From assembly GCF_017873135.1 (NCBI RefSeq), contig NZ_JAGGJV010000004.1:1-64000 (forward strand): a stretch of DNA of 64,000 nt, written 5' to 3'. Shown in pieces: positions 1-11,751 of the stretch. Both the position numbers and the translations under genes were made by a program. Within the stretch, counting starts at the first letter, position 1. Each line of letters opens with the position of its first letter. The DNA is from Rhizobium herbae. Lineage in GTDB: Bacteria > Pseudomonadota > Alphaproteobacteria > Rhizobiales > Rhizobiaceae. The notes beneath the pieces were generated by a model, which had not been told where the DNA came from, searched no databases, and worked only from the letters and a program-made list of their open reading frames with translations.

Positions 1-101
1 CACAATCCGCTCAAAACTTTCTCAAGAAACTTCAGAGCGAGTTCGTCGGTCGCCAGCAGCGCCGCCGCCCTCGTTGGTGAGCGGTTTATAGTCCCAGGCA
101 T
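1..101 (-). CDS. Partial hypothetical protein (N-terminus only)
   Basis: An open frame starts with ATG at 101 and runs leftward off the window with no stop for 33 codons. Its second half reads LLATDELALKFLEKVLSGL, which looks like a coding amphipathic helix. A second ATG at 108 in another frame stops after 28 codons, so the 101 start is preferred. No convincing ribosome binding site precedes it. I do not recognise the family. The gene would be divergent from the M23 peptidase gene. Confidence 0.35.
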   Translation of the reverse strand, partial: MPGTINRSPTRAAALLATDELALKFLEKVLSGL

Positions 102-114
102 CGTTCATAGTCAA

Positions 115-170
115 CAGGCTTTTTGAAAAAAATGACAGTTTTTTGACAAAAGCCTGCGCCGTAAGGCTTT
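115..170. other. Overlapping alternative hairpins in a divergent intergenic region
   Basis: CAGGCTTTT (115-123) pairs with AAAAGCCTG (148-156). The segment AAAGCCT (149-155) can instead pair with AGGCTTT (164-170), so the two hairpins exclude each other. The first loop is AT-rich. The arrangement lies between the partial leftward gene and the M23 peptidase gene. It could be an attenuator, an operator or simply a repeat; nothing in the sequence decides. The rest of 171-351 shows no recognisable element. Confidence 0.3.
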
Positions 171-432
171 GCTGCATTGCGACAATCCGGATAACCCCTT
201 GTAGAGAGCCGAAATCACAATTCCGCCCTCACTTCTTCACAATCGGCGCCCTAAAAGGCATTCGCAAGTGCGTTGCGCGGTGCTTCGCCGGCTCTCTTCG
301 ACCCTATATGCAGCCCTATATGGTGATGGCTGTTCTGTTTGACTCGGAGGCATGAAAGATGCACATCTTCGCACAACATACCGAGACCATAATAAGAAAC
401 GGCGCGTAACCAGGGACTCCGCTCGAATTGGC

Positions 433-2400
433 ATGATCACGGACAAGACCATGATGCGGTCGCTCGGCAACGAGCCGCCGATCCTTGCGGATGGACGCAG
501 GGCACCCGACCGGCGCGAGATTTCTCTGCGCTGGCTTTCGGGCACGTTCCTCACCGGCATTACCTCAAGCCTTCTGATGGGCGTGGCGCTGTTTGCCGCC
601 CTCGACGGACGCCAGCAGCTGGCCATCCCGGCCGAAGCCTATGCGGCAATCGACCCCTCCGCCCGCGGCTCGCAGCCGACGGCCGCCGCCAAGCGCGGCA
701 ACCGTATCCTGAGCCCCAGCATCGTTGCCAAGCCCTCCGACCGCACCATCATGGAAGTCTCGACCATGACCCATGACGGCGAGAAGGAAGTGGTGCGGCG
801 CCAGCCCTTCGCGCATGTGAAGATGACGCTGGCCGCCAACCACCAGCCGGCGGAAAAATATCCTGCCTTCGATCCGCTGGCGATCTTTTCCAGCGACGAG
901 GCGGAAGCCGCTCCACCCGTCAGCCGCACCGGGACCATCTACGGCTCCGACGTCGAATCCGAAGTCGCGCTGAAAACCGTCGACTTCCCGCTCAAGGGTT
1001 CGACGCTGAAATTCGCCCCGTCCATGTCCATGGATGAGGTCGAGGAAAATGTCCGCACCAACGGTTCGGTGCTGACCGACGGCAACACCCAGCTTGCCTC
1101 GCTCTTCTATGTCGATCCGCGCCGCTTTGCCTCCGATGCCTCCGATCTCGACCTGATCCAGGGCCTGTCCGCCCGGGTGGTCGAGGAGAACATGACGGTA
1201 TCGTCCTTCGAAAACATCACCGACGAGACCACCGAATATGCCGACGACGTCATTCCGGTCCGCCGGGCAACGCCGATCGCCGCCGTTCTCATCAATGCCG
1301 GTTATGGAAAAGCCCAGGCCGAGGATCTCGCCGGCTATCTGCGGCCGGCGCTGGACGCGACCGACCTGCAGGAGGGCGACGTCCTGCGCATCGGCATCAT
1401 CCAGAAGGGCCAGAACGACGAGGCAAAGGTGGTGCGCGCCAGCGTCTATTCGCACGGCAGCCATGTCTTTACCATGGCGCTCGATGACAAGGGCCATTTC
1501 GTCAAGGGATACGAGCCGCCGCCGCTGGATGCGATCGCCACCGCCTTTGACGACAACGGCACGCCATCGGTCTCTGCCGGCCGCGACCTGCCCCGCGTCT
1601 ACGACGGCGTCTATCGTGCCGCTCTTTCCTACGGCATGAACACGACGATGATCGCCCAGATCATCAAGCTTCTCGCCAGCAATGTCGATTTCCAGGCGCA
1701 ATTGAAGCCGACCGACAGTCTGGAGGCGTTCTTCTCCGTCGCCGACGACAGCGGCAAGGCGACCGACGATTCAGAACTGCTCTACGTCAACGCAAAATTC
1801 GGCGATGCCGAGACGCGTTTCTACCGGTTCCAGGATCCGGACGACAATTCGGTCGACTATTACAACGAGCAGGGCAAGAGCATCCGCCAGTTCCTGCTGC
1901 GCAATCCCGTGCCGAACGGTACCTTCCGCTCCGGCTTCGGCATGCGCCGCCATCCGATCCTCGGTTTCTCGCGCATGCATACCGGCGTCGACTGGGCGGC
2001 CCCCCGCGGCACGCCGATCATCGCGGCCGGCAACGGCGTGGTCGAAAAGGCCGGCTGGGATTCCGGCGGCTACGGCAACCAGACCCTGATCCGCCATGCC
2101 AACGGCTATGTCTCGTCCTACAATCACCAGAGCGCGATCGCCAAGAACGTCACCGTCGGCGCCAAGGTCGTCCAGGGCCAGGTGATCGGCTGGATCGGCA
2201 CGACCGGCCTGTCGACCGGCCCGCATCTGCACTACGAACTGATCGTCAACGGCAACCGCGTCGACCCCTTACGCATCCGCCTTCCCGGCGGCAAGTCGCT
2301 CGACGGCCAGGCACTGGCCCAGTTCGAGAAGGAACGCGGCCGTATCGACGAGTTGCTGGCCAAGGACAATGGCAATGCCGAAGTGGCGGCGGTGCAGTAG
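433..2400 (+). CDS. M23 family metallopeptidase (peptidoglycan hydrolase), membrane anchored
   Basis: Predicted periplasmic endopeptidase that cleaves peptidoglycan cross-links. A hydrophobic segment near residues 38-58 should anchor it in the inner membrane. A long middle region (roughly 60-480) has no motif I can name. The C-terminal M23 (LytM) domain carries the zinc-binding signatures HTGVD and HLHYE around a GNGVVEKAGW core. The start is uncertain: an ATG at 352 has GGAGG only one base upstream, too close to work well; the ATG at 433 has no clear ribosome site; the ATG at 451 has a weak GGA. I chose 433 because the first 27 residues of the longer version are highly basic and unlike the conserved-looking sequence that follows. 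The family assignment is firm. Whether it is an active enzyme or an EnvC-like activator is not settled, but the metal ligands are present. Confidence 0.88.
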   Translation: MITDKTMMRSLGNEPPILADGRRAPDRREISLRWLSGTFLTGITSSLLMGVALFAALDGRQQLAIPAEAYAAIDPSARGSQPTAAAKRGNRILSPSIVAKPSDRTIMEVSTMTHDGEKEVVRRQPFAHVKMTLAANHQPAEKYPAFDPLAIFSSDEAEAAPPVSRTGTIYGSDVESEVALKTVDFPLKGSTLKFAPSMSMDEVEENVRTNGSVLTDGNTQLASLFYVDPRRFASDASDLDLIQGLSARVVEENMTVSSFENITDETTEYADDVIPVRRATPIAAVLINAGYGKAQAEDLAGYLRPALDATDLQEGDVLRIGIIQKGQNDEAKVVRASVYSHGSHVFTMALDDKGHFVKGYEPPPLDAIATAFDDNGTPSVSAGRDLPRVYDGVYRAALSYGMNTTMIAQIIKLLASNVDFQAQLKPTDSLEAFFSVADDSGKATDDSELLYVNAKFGDAETRFYRFQDPDDNSVDYYNEQGKSIRQFLLRNPVPNGTFRSGFGMRRHPILGFSRMHTGVDWAAPRGTPIIAAGNGVVEKAGWDSGGYGNQTLIRHANGYVSSYNHQSAIAKNVTVGAKVVQGQVIGWIGTTGLSTGPHLHYELIVNGNRVDPLRIRLPGGKSLDGQALAQFEKERGRIDELLAKDNGNAEVAAVQ

Positions 2401-2503
2401 GTGGGCGCGTTTGCCTCGCGCCATCGTTGTTGCCCTTCCAGACTTTACTGCAAGCTTCGGAGAAAGATCCCGTGCGCAAGAAAATTGCAGTTCATTGGCG
2501 AAC

Positions 2504-3523
2504 TCAGTCACGTTCGCCCAATACGGACGCTACCGGAGCGCAGCCGCAGAAACCCGCTATACGCTGCGCAACACATGCATGCACAGCCCGCCGCTCGACC
2601 CCCAGTTTATCTTGGAAGAGTTCTGGAGCGGCCTGATCACCGATTTCTGTTCCTTCGGGCAGAAATGTATAATGCCCCACACCCGTTATGATTTCACATG
2701 TGCTGCCCGGCACGTTTTTGTGAAGCCATTCGCAACACTCCGCTGGGGGAGCAACGGTGTCATCACCCCCGCCGTACAATTGGATCGGTTTGCGGATAGT
2801 TTGCAGGCTATCCTTGGCAAAGCCCAACACAGAACGGCCCGGCGCTATCACGGCGGCTCGCTTGATCCTTGGGTCCGTATAGTCGCTCCGCCGCCGCTCC
2901 CATGACTCCCGAAAAACCGGAACATCCCGGAGCCTTGGTAGCTCATCTATAAGATCGGGAAATTCTCTTGGACCCCGGATCGGACTTTTGACGGGATTGC
3001 CAGGCTCAAATTGTGAGTAGGCAACACGCGCGCCCATGAGAAGCATGGCTGTATAGGCCCCTGCCGAAAACCCGGCGACGCAGGCTTCATTATCAACGGC
3101 TCCGCCGACAGCATGGCGCCATGAAGGATCGTCCAAAAGCGCGCTAAAGTCTCTGGCACGCTCCCATAGACATAGAAACCCTTCAGCTCGGTATGGCTCG
3201 CCGCCGGTATGACCGTGATGATTGACACCCAAGGCCACATATCCGCATTGCGCAAGCCGATATGCGAGCCACTCCAGCGCAGCCGTACTGCTGCCACTTC
3301 CGTGTGATAGCAACACCAGCGGGAATGTCGCTTCCGATGATGCAAGCCGCGCATCCCATGCAACTGGTTCCCTCTTGAACCACGAAGATGTAGCCGGGGC
3401 CGCCACGCACGCGTCCTTGCTAGCAGGGTACCAAGCCGACCACGACAGCGGCCGAGGACCGGAATCATCCCAATTCCGCCTTGCTCCATCAAAGCTGATG
3501 CCTTCCCTGAACCCCACCGGCAT
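2504..3523 (-). CDS. Alpha/beta hydrolase, dienelactone-hydrolase-like
   Basis: 339 residues with an alpha/beta hydrolase fold: a strand-turn LVLLSHGSGSS that forms the oxyanion region, the nucleophile elbow GFSAGAYTAMLL supplying the catalytic serine, and a late GVGHYTFL supplying the histidine. It resembles the predicted dienelactone hydrolase group (COG4188), often lipoprotein-like; I see no lipobox here. It begins 10 bp downstream of a glutathione S-transferase gene on the same strand, so the two are probably co-transcribed, which would suit a detoxification role. The substrate is unknown. Confidence 0.78.
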   Translation of the reverse strand: MPVGFREGISFDGARRNWDDSGPRPLSWSAWYPASKDACVAAPATSSWFKREPVAWDARLASSEATFPLVLLSHGSGSSTAALEWLAYRLAQCGYVALGVNHHGHTGGEPYRAEGFLCLWERARDFSALLDDPSWRHAVGGAVDNEACVAGFSAGAYTAMLLMGARVAYSQFEPGNPVKSPIRGPREFPDLIDELPRLRDVPVFRESWERRRSDYTDPRIKRAAVIAPGRSVLGFAKDSLQTIRKPIQLYGGGDDTVAPPAECCEWLHKNVPGSTCEIITGVGHYTFLPEGTEIGDQAAPELFQDKLGVERRAVHACVAQRIAGFCGCAPVASVLGERD

Positions 3524-3533
3524 CTGGCCTCCC

Positions 3534-4172
3534 CTACTCCCCCGGCTCCGTCTGCCGCATGCTCGCCCGCTCCCGCATCCGCGACCACCAGCCTCTGAGA
3601 TTGGCGTGACGGTCGAGCATCGGCAGGCCTTCCGGAGATTTGGCGAAATAATCCATCATCGGCGCGACATGCAGATTGGCGAGTGTCAGGGCCGTTCCGC
3701 CCAGCCAAGGGCCATCGCCCATAAGATCGGCAAGCGCTTTCAGGATGACCGGCGCCTTGGAAAGGGAGGCGGCAAGCCGTGTCTCATCGCTTGGTTCGCC
3801 CCGCAAGGGCTTGGAAACCCGTTCGACGTAAATGCCCCAGACGAGCGTCGAATAAACATATCCGTCCGCGATGCTGATGATCTGGTTGACGCGTGCCCGA
3901 TGGCAAGGGTCGGCTGGCTGGAGAGCAGGCCCCTCGAATGCCTCATCGATATAACGCGTTATTGCCCCGGTCTCGTAAAGTTGAAATCCGTCATGCTCTA
4001 AGGCCGGGATCCGGCCGAAGGGTTGCCGGGTGAGGTATGGCGGCGGCGGCCCTGTTTCGGCAAAGACATCGATCGGCACGAGATCGTAATCAACGCCTTT
4101 CTCAAACAGAGCAAGCCGGACCGCACGCACGTAGACGCTATAATCCGCGCCGAACAATATCGGTTTCTGCAT
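3534..4172 (-). CDS. Glutathione S-transferase family protein
   Basis: 212 residues with the thioredoxin-like GST N-terminus (PILFGADYSVYVRAVRLAL), the cis-proline segment FGRIPALEHDG and the glutathione-contacting ETGAITRYIDE. An all-helical C-terminal domain follows from about residue 85. It is expected to conjugate or reduce small electrophiles in the cytoplasm. It is the first gene of a pair with the downstream hydrolase (10 bp gap). Upstream it is separated from clpB by that gene's terminator. The subclass cannot be fixed by eye. Confidence 0.85.
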   Translation of the reverse strand: MQKPILFGADYSVYVRAVRLALFEKGVDYDLVPIDVFAETGPPPPYLTRQPFGRIPALEHDGFQLYETGAITRYIDEAFEGPALQPADPCHRARVNQIISIADGYVYSTLVWGIYVERVSKPLRGEPSDETRLAASLSKAPVILKALADLMGDGPWLGGTALTLANLHVAPMMDYFAKSPEGLPMLDRHANLRGWWSRMRERASMRQTEPGE

Positions 4173-4233
4173 CCCACCCCCAAGCCTACGTCACGGACCA
4201 CCCTCCGGCCTGTGCCTACATCAGCGATAAAGC

Positions 4234-4260
4234 AAAAGGCCGCCCCGAAGGACGGCCTTT
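4234..4260 (-). terminator. Rho-independent terminator of clpB
   Basis: Read on the minus strand, AAAGGCCG and CGGCCTTT form an 8-bp stem (4253-4260 with 4235-4242) starting 14 bases after the clpB stop codon. The stem is followed by TTTTGCTTT. Position and shape fit an intrinsic terminator for clpB. Confidence 0.75.
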
Positions 4261-4274
4261 CTCTTGTCATCGTA

Positions 4275-6881
<2,607 letters not shown>

Positions 6882-7015
6882 CAGTCACCCTCCGGTAATC
6901 GGTCAGCCCATCCTTGGCACTGCCGACAGTTGGAATGAGGCTCCCTCAAAAGGCAAGCCCGCGTCTCGCCGTTCCGCCGCCTCGCGAAAGGCGGCCACGG
7001 CAACTTGGAAGGAAT

Positions 7016-7042
7016 ATGGGGCCGGACTTTTGGAAATTAAAG
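7016..7042 (-). promoter_or_regulatory. Putative RpoH (sigma-32) promoter of clpB
   Basis: On the minus strand CCCTTTAA is followed, 15 bases after CTTTAA (7042-7037), by CCCCATATT (CCCCAT at 7021-7016). The sigma-32 consensus is roughly CTTGAA, 13-17 bases, CCCCATnTA, so the -35 has one mismatch and the -10 core is perfect. The site points at clpB and implies a leader of about 125-130 nt. A heat-shock promoter here is expected biologically, which supports the call. Confidence 0.6.
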
Positions 7043-7157
7043 GGGCTGGCCGGGGTCTCTGCGAGATTGAATCGGATGCTTGCAGGGCAAAAGGCGACTA
7101 GCGCTTTGCAGCAACCGCGCCCACGAAAACACTCCCCTCCGCCCGAATACCCGGACG

Positions 7158-7622
7158 TCATATCGGCAAAACGGAAGTCTGCTTGACGATCTGGCTCGGC
7201 ACATCGGTTTTGACGTTCTGGATTCCGTTTTTCCGCGTGAGATGGGCGGCCTGAAAACGCCGGTAGTCATCGAGATCTGTCACGGCGACGCGCAACAGGG
7301 CGTCGCTTTCCCCGAGCATGATATAACACTCCATCACCTGGGGAAGCTGCTTCATCGCCGCGATGAAATGATCGATGGTTTCCGCGTCCTGAGCCGTCAG
7401 CCAGACCCGCGCGAACATCGACAGACCAAGGCCGACCTTCGCGGAATCAAGGACTGCGACATAGCGGTCGATCACGCCTGCCTCCTCCAGCAGCTTGACC
7501 CGGCGCAGGCAGGGCGATGGCGACAACCCTACCTCCCTCGCAAGCTCGACATTCTGCAGCCGGCCGTCGCGTTGCAACGCGCGCAGGATGCGCCGGTCTA
7601 TATCATCCAATTTTTCTGGCAT
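7158..7622 (-). CDS. Lrp/AsnC family transcriptional regulator
   Basis: 154 residues. The N-terminal helix-turn-helix (LDDIDRRILRALQRDGRLQ, then LAREVGLSPSPCLRRVKLLE) is followed by the RAM/AsnC ligand-binding domain (about 70-145). It is typical of amino-acid-responsive regulators that act as dimers or octamers. It is transcribed divergently from a LysE-type exporter 105 bp away, the classic pairing in which the regulator senses an amino acid and controls its export. The ligand is unknown. Confidence 0.93.
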   Translation of the reverse strand: MPEKLDDIDRRILRALQRDGRLQNVELAREVGLSPSPCLRRVKLLEEAGVIDRYVAVLDSAKVGLGLSMFARVWLTAQDAETIDHFIAAMKQLPQVMECYIMLGESDALLRVAVTDLDDYRRFQAAHLTRKNGIQNVKTDVPSQIVKQTSVLPI

Positions 7623-7727
7623 TGAATGCTCATTTTTTCACAATTAGATCCATCTAATGCCAAATTTACTCCATTTTCCGGCATCTTCGCAACCTGATTG
7701 CCGGCCGGTTGCCCTACGATTCCAGCC

Positions 7728-8339
7728 ATGAACACAGAAACAATGCTCGTCTTCGCTGCGACGGTGCTGCCGTTGATCTGCACCCCCGGTCCCGACATGC
7801 TTTTCGTGGCATCGCAGGCGCTGTCAGGGGGAGCGGCCGCCGGCCTGCGCTCAACCGCCGGCGTCTGTATTGGCTACATGGTACATTCAACCCTCGTCGC
7901 TCTCGGCGTGGCGGCTCTTGTCGCCGCCTCGCCGGCGCTGTTTCAGGGGTTGCGCTGGCTTGGGGTCGCCTATCTGGTCTATCTGGCGGTCCAGCTCATC
8001 CGCTCCGCCATGAAAACGGGGCATCTTTCCCTTTCGGCCACCCTGGCGAAGGACCAGTTTCAGCGCGGGTTCCTGACCGCATGCCTCAATCCCAAAGGCA
8101 TGATGATCTATTTTGCGATCCTGCCGCAATTCATGACGCACGGCGGGAGCATCGGCCGCCAGGCTGTTGTCCTGTCTGCGATCTTCATTGCTCTTTGCGG
8201 GATCGTCTACACGATCTTGAGCATCGTGATTGCTGCGGCCGGAAAGACAGGCGGCTTTAGCAACCGCCGCCGCCGCTGGATCGAAGGAACAGCCGGCGGA
8301 CTTCTGATCGTCGCCGCCGGCCGGCTGGCTGCAAACTGA
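7728..8339 (+). CDS. LysE/RhtB family amino-acid exporter
   Basis: 203 residues with the LysE family N-terminal signature LPLICTPGPDMLFVASQ and five or six hydrophobic segments. Members export amino acids or homoserine-lactone-like compounds across the inner membrane. The ATG at 7728 places the family N-terminus correctly; an in-frame start at 7698 would add a non-hydrophobic leader. Its divergent neighbour is an Lrp/AsnC regulator, probably its controller. Confidence 0.92.
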   Translation: MNTETMLVFAATVLPLICTPGPDMLFVASQALSGGAAAGLRSTAGVCIGYMVHSTLVALGVAALVAASPALFQGLRWLGVAYLVYLAVQLIRSAMKTGHLSLSATLAKDQFQRGFLTACLNPKGMMIYFAILPQFMTHGGSIGRQAVVLSAIFIALCGIVYTILSIVIAAAGKTGGFSNRRRRWIEGTAGGLLIVAAGRLAAN

Positions 8340-8423
8340 GGTGACGCCCGAATAGCGTGAGCGCAGGGAAAAGCAGCCGTTATGACATCGCGCACCGCCC
8401 AGGCTTCAGGGCAACCGTCAACG

Positions 8424-8460
8424 AAAAAGCCGCCCGCAACGATCTGCTGCAAGCGGCTTT
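8424..8460 (-). terminator. Terminator-like hairpin between convergent genes
   Basis: AAAGCCGC (8426-8433) pairs with GCGGCTTT (8453-8460), with a 19-base loop. On the minus strand the stem ends in TTTTTCGT, so it best serves the DUF4167 gene ending at 8490. It also lies 85 bp after the LysE gene stop. Confidence 0.55.
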
Positions 8461-8489
8461 CATGTTTATATCGCGGGTTTCAGTCGGGC

Positions 8490-9386
8490 TTACTCGCCGG
8501 CAACCTCGACCAGAGCCGGCTTCTCGCCTGCCTGTTCGCCACCGGCTTCCGCTGTTTCAGCAGCCTCGTCGCCACCGGCTTCGCCGCGGCGCGGCTGCCG
8601 GCGTGGACGGGGAGCGGTGCGGCGGCGCGTCGGAGCGCGGCCTGTCGGTGCTTCCTCTTCCAGCGAAACCTCGACCGGCGTGCCTTCGATCACCGGTTGC
8701 GGGCCGGAACCATCGATGACGGGCTGCGGGGCAAGGTCGGGACGCTGCTGGGCCTGTTCCGGGCGCGGCGGACGCGGGCGGTCCTGCTGGCGCTGCCGGT
8801 CCTGGCGCGGGCGCTCCTGATCGGGCTGGCGCTGATCCGGCTGGCGCTGGCGATCCTGCTGCTCCGGCTGACGCTGCTGGCGCTCGCCATCGGACTGGCG
8901 CTGCTGACGCTCTGCCTGCTGGTGATGCCGCTCCTGCTCGAGCTGCTGGTCCTGGCCGACGGAGTTCTCGTCGTTGTCGCCCTGGTCCATGTCGTCGTCG
9001 CGCTCGTTGCCGTCGCGGTCCTGAAAATCGTTGCGATCGTTGTAGTCGCCACGGTCGTCACGCTGGAAACGTTCCTGCATCTGCGCCTGGGCGGCCGCAA
9101 TGATGCGGTTGTAGTGTTCGGCATGCTGAAGATAGTTTTCAGCCACAACCCGGTCGCCGGAGCTTTGCGCGTCACGGGCAAGATTGCCGTATTTCTCGGC
9201 GATGTGCTGGGCTGTACCGCGGATCTTCACGTCCGGGCCGGAGCTGTCATACGTGCGGGTCAGAGGGTTGGAACCCTTCCGGTTATGATTGTTGTTATTG
9301 TTATTGCCACCGCCGCCATTGTTGCTGCTGCTGGTATTGTTATTGTTACGCCCACGGCCGCGCTTGTTCTGCTGTCCTGGCCTCAT
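8490..9386 (-). CDS. DUF4167 domain-containing protein
   Basis: 298 residues. The N-terminus is basic and asparagine-rich (RGRGRNNNN, later a run of six N). It is followed by the conserved DUF4167 block (about 45-110: SGPDVKIRGTAQHIAEKYGN and AENYLQHAEHYNRI). The rest is low complexity: glutamine-, arginine- and aspartate-rich, full of RQ, DRQ and PDQ repeats, ending in an acidic/arginine mixture. DUF4167 genes sit beside prmC/prfA in rhizobia, as here. The function is unknown. Composition suggests nucleic-acid binding or a disordered scaffold, which is inference only. A CtrA-type box lies about 140 bp upstream. Confidence 0.88.
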   Translation of the reverse strand: MRPGQQNKRGRGRNNNNTSSSNNGGGGNNNNNNHNRKGSNPLTRTYDSSGPDVKIRGTAQHIAEKYGNLARDAQSSGDRVVAENYLQHAEHYNRIIAAAQAQMQERFQRDDRGDYNDRNDFQDRDGNERDDDMDQGDNDENSVGQDQQLEQERHHQQAERQQRQSDGERQQRQPEQQDRQRQPDQRQPDQERPRQDRQRQQDRPRPPRPEQAQQRPDLAPQPVIDGSGPQPVIEGTPVEVSLEEEAPTGRAPTRRRTAPRPRRQPRRGEAGGDEAAETAEAGGEQAGEKPALVEVAGE

Positions 9387-9521
9387 CGTTCACTCACCTG
9401 GATTCTCTTGATATTGATGATCTTGTGGCTTCGTGGCTTGCCAGAAATTCCGTATCAGGGGATTCCGGATCAAGCAGGCACGCGCCGCGACCCAACCGCC
9501 TCATGACGGCACCGTCGCTGG

Positions 9522-9536
9522 TTAAAGTCAAATTAA
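9522..9536. promoter_or_regulatory. CtrA-type binding site (TTAA-N7-TTAA)
   Basis: The sequence is TTAA, AGTCAAA, TTAA, followed by C, an exact match to the full CtrA consensus TTAA-N7-TTAAC of alphaproteobacteria. It sits in the 355-bp space 9387-9741 between prmC (which ends there) and the DUF4167 gene (which starts there), so the DUF4167 gene is the only promoter target. Nothing else in that spacer is recognisable. Confidence 0.55.
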
Positions 9537-9741
9537 CAGGTACCCGCACCAGGCACTGTCGAACCTTAGCAACTCTTTTGTGAGAGCAATCCCTGCGGCA
9601 AGTTCTGACCGGAACGAATCTGTGGTCCGTGACCTTTTGCCCAGTGCGTGGCTGGCAACCTAGCCCGCTTCCCGTGTGATTCCAAGCCTTTTCTTCACGT
9701 TTTCAAAAAAGAACATTGCGATATATGCCCATTTGCAGGGC

Positions 9742-10605
9742 TTAGCGGCCGAACGAGAACAGGATGGCCCGGTCGTTTCCGCCAAGGTCGCGCACCCGGT
9801 CGATCACCCGGAAGCCCTCGCCTTCGAAAAGCTCCCCCACCACCTGCATCTGGTCGTAGCCGATCTCGACGCCGACAATGCCGTCATCGGCCAGATGGCC
9901 GGCGGCATGGGCGGCGATGGTACGATAGGCGTCCAGACCATCGACGCCGCCATCCAGCGCCAGCGCCGGATCATGGTCCCGCACCTCGGGCGCCAGCGAC
10001 GCCACCACCTCCGTGCGTATATAGGGCGGATTTGAGACGATGATGTCGAACTTGCCGACAATGCTGCCGAACCAATCGCTTTCCACGCCCGAAAAGCGCT
10101 GATCGAGAGTGTTGCGCGCGGCATTGGCCTGCGCCATTGCAACGGCCCCCGGCGACAGATCGGAACCGACACCGGTTGCTTCCGGCACGGCACTGAGGAG
10201 AGCCAGGCAGATAGCCCCGGTACCGGTGCCGAGATCGAGGATCTGGCAGCATTTTTTCGCAGCCACGATCTTCTGCGCAAAGGGGATGAGCCCCTCGACG
10301 ATCATCTCCGAATCCGGCCGGGGCTCCAGCGTGTGCTCGGACATGCCAAGCATCAGCCCGTAGAATTCGCGTTCCCCGAGAATGCGGTGAACCGGCTCGT
10401 GCGCCGCGCGGCGGTCGATCGCCGCGCGAATGCGCAGCGCGTCCTTTTGCGAAACCACCTCGTCGCCGCGCGTCATGAATGCCACCGCCGGCAGGTCGAG
10501 CAGCCCGGAAATCAGCACGCGGGCATCGAGCGCCGCCTCGCCGATATGGGCTTTCAGAAACCGGGCCCGCGCCTCGGCAAACAGGCTGTCGAGCGTATCG
10601 GTCAT
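9742..10605 (-). CDS. prmC: Peptide chain release factor N5-glutamine methyltransferase
   Basis: 287 residues. Transfers a methyl group from S-adenosylmethionine to the glutamine of the GGQ motif in release factors. Shows an N-terminal helical substrate-recognition domain, the SAM-binding [16 protein letters not shown] and the catalytic NPPYI motif in [13 protein letters not shown]. Its start overlaps the prfA stop by 4 bp (10602-10605), giving translational coupling between the enzyme and its substrate, a widely conserved arrangement. Confidence 0.97.
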   Translation of the reverse strand: MTDTLDSLFAEARARFLKAHIGEAALDARVLISGLLDLPAVAFMTRGDEVVSQKDALRIRAAIDRRAAHEPVHRILGEREFYGLMLGMSEHTLEPRPDSEMIVEGLIPFAQKIVAAKKCCQILDLGTGTGAICLALLSAVPEATGVGSDLSPGAVAMAQANAARNTLDQRFSGVESDWFGSIVGKFDIIVSNPPYIRTEVVASLAPEVRDHDPALALDGGVDGLDAYRTIAAHAAGHLADDGIVGVEIGYDQMQVVGELFEGEGFRVIDRVRDLGGNDRAILFSFGR

Positions 10606-11684
10606 CCCTTGACCTCGCTTAAGCGCGCCAGCTGGTCGGCCTGGTAGTCGGCGAGCAGCGCGTCGACCACTTCGTCGATCTCGCCCATCATCATCCGGTC
10701 GATCTTGTAGAGCGTCAGGTTGATGCGATGGTCGGTGACGCGGCCTTGCGGAAAATTATAGGTGCGGATGCGCTCGGAACGGTCGCCCGACCCCACCTGG
10801 CTCTTGCGTGAGGCGGACCGTTCGCTGTCCGCCTTCTGCCGCTCCATGTCGTAGAGCCGCGAGCGCAGAACCTGCATCGCCTTGGCCCGGTTCTGGTGCT
10901 GTGATTTTTCCGAGGACGTGACGACGATGCCGGACGGCATGTGGGTGATACGCACAGCCGAGTCCGTCGTGTTGACGTGCTGGCCGCCGGCGCCCGACGA
11001 GCGCATCGTGTCGATGCGGATGTCTTCCTGGCGAATCTCGATGTCGATATCCTCGGCTTCCGGCAGGACGGCAACGGTCGCGGCAGACGTATGGATACGC
11101 CCCTGCGTTTCGGTATCCGGCACGCGCTGCACCCGGTGCACGCCGGATTCGAATTTGAGCTTCGAAAACACCCCGCGCCCGGTCACGGTGGCGATGATTT
11201 CCTTATAGCCGCCGGCATCCCCTTCGCTGGCCGACAGCACCTCGACCTTCCAGCCCCTGGCCGAAGCATAGCGTTCGTACATGCGGAAGAGATCGCCCGC
11301 GAAAAGCGCCGCCTCCGAACCGCCGGTGCCGGCGCGAATTTCGAGAATGGCGCTCTTTTCGTCGGCCGCGTCCTTCGGCAGGAGCAGGATCTGCATCTCC
11401 TGCTCCAGCGTTTCGATGCGTTGCTCGATCTCGGGCTTTTCCATCTCGGCCAGATCGCGCATCTCGCGATCCGTCGTGCGGTCGTTCATCAGCGCGTTGA
11501 CATCCGCGAGCTCGGCAAGAGACTTTTCGTAAAGCCGGATCTTCGTCACCACCGGCTGCAGCTCGGAATATTCCGACGCCAGCTTCACATAGACATCCGC
11601 CGCCGGCCCTTCCGACATCCGCGCCTCGATCTCGCCGAAGCGACGCTCCAGCTCGCGCATTTTTTCAACAGGAAGTGTGGCCAA
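10602..11684 (-). CDS. prfA: Peptide chain release factor 1
   Basis: 360 residues, standard RF1 length. Recognises UAA and UAG and triggers peptide release. The catalytic GGQ loop reads [17 protein letters not shown]. The codon-recognition region carries PDT in [17 protein letters not shown], matching the RF1 PxT pattern rather than the SPF of RF2. An N-terminal helical domain precedes it. It is coupled to prmC downstream. Upstream, a 230-bp spacer with a large inverted repeat separates it from ptsP. Confidence 0.97.
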   Translation of the reverse strand: MATLPVEKMRELERRFGEIEARMSEGPAADVYVKLASEYSELQPVVTKIRLYEKSLAELADVNALMNDRTTDREMRDLAEMEKPEIEQRIETLEQEMQILLLPKDAADEKSAILEIRAGTGGSEAALFAGDLFRMYERYASARGWKVEVLSASEGDAGGYKEIIATVTGRGVFSKLKFESGVHRVQRVPDTETQGRIHTSAATVAVLPEAEDIDIEIRQEDIRIDTMRSSGAGGQHVNTTDSAVRITHMPSGIVVTSSEKSQHQNRAKAMQVLRSRLYDMERQKADSERSASRKSQVGSGDRSERIRTYNFPQGRVTDHRINLTLYKIDRMMMGEIDEVVDALLADYQADQLARLSEVKG

Positions 11685-11751
11685 TGTTTGCTCCGTGGGA
11701 CAGTTGCAGAACGCGCGCCAGTCCGATTCAATTGAGGTTGAGGAGAGTTTA

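Noticed and set aside
1..108. Apparent frameshift in the left-edge minus-strand gene (ATG at 108 gives a 28-codon frame)
   Set aside because: An ATG at 101 gives an uninterrupted frame to the edge, so no frameshift is needed.
143..148. TTGACA as a -35 box for the M23 peptidase gene
   Set aside because: No acceptable -10 lies 16-18 bases downstream.
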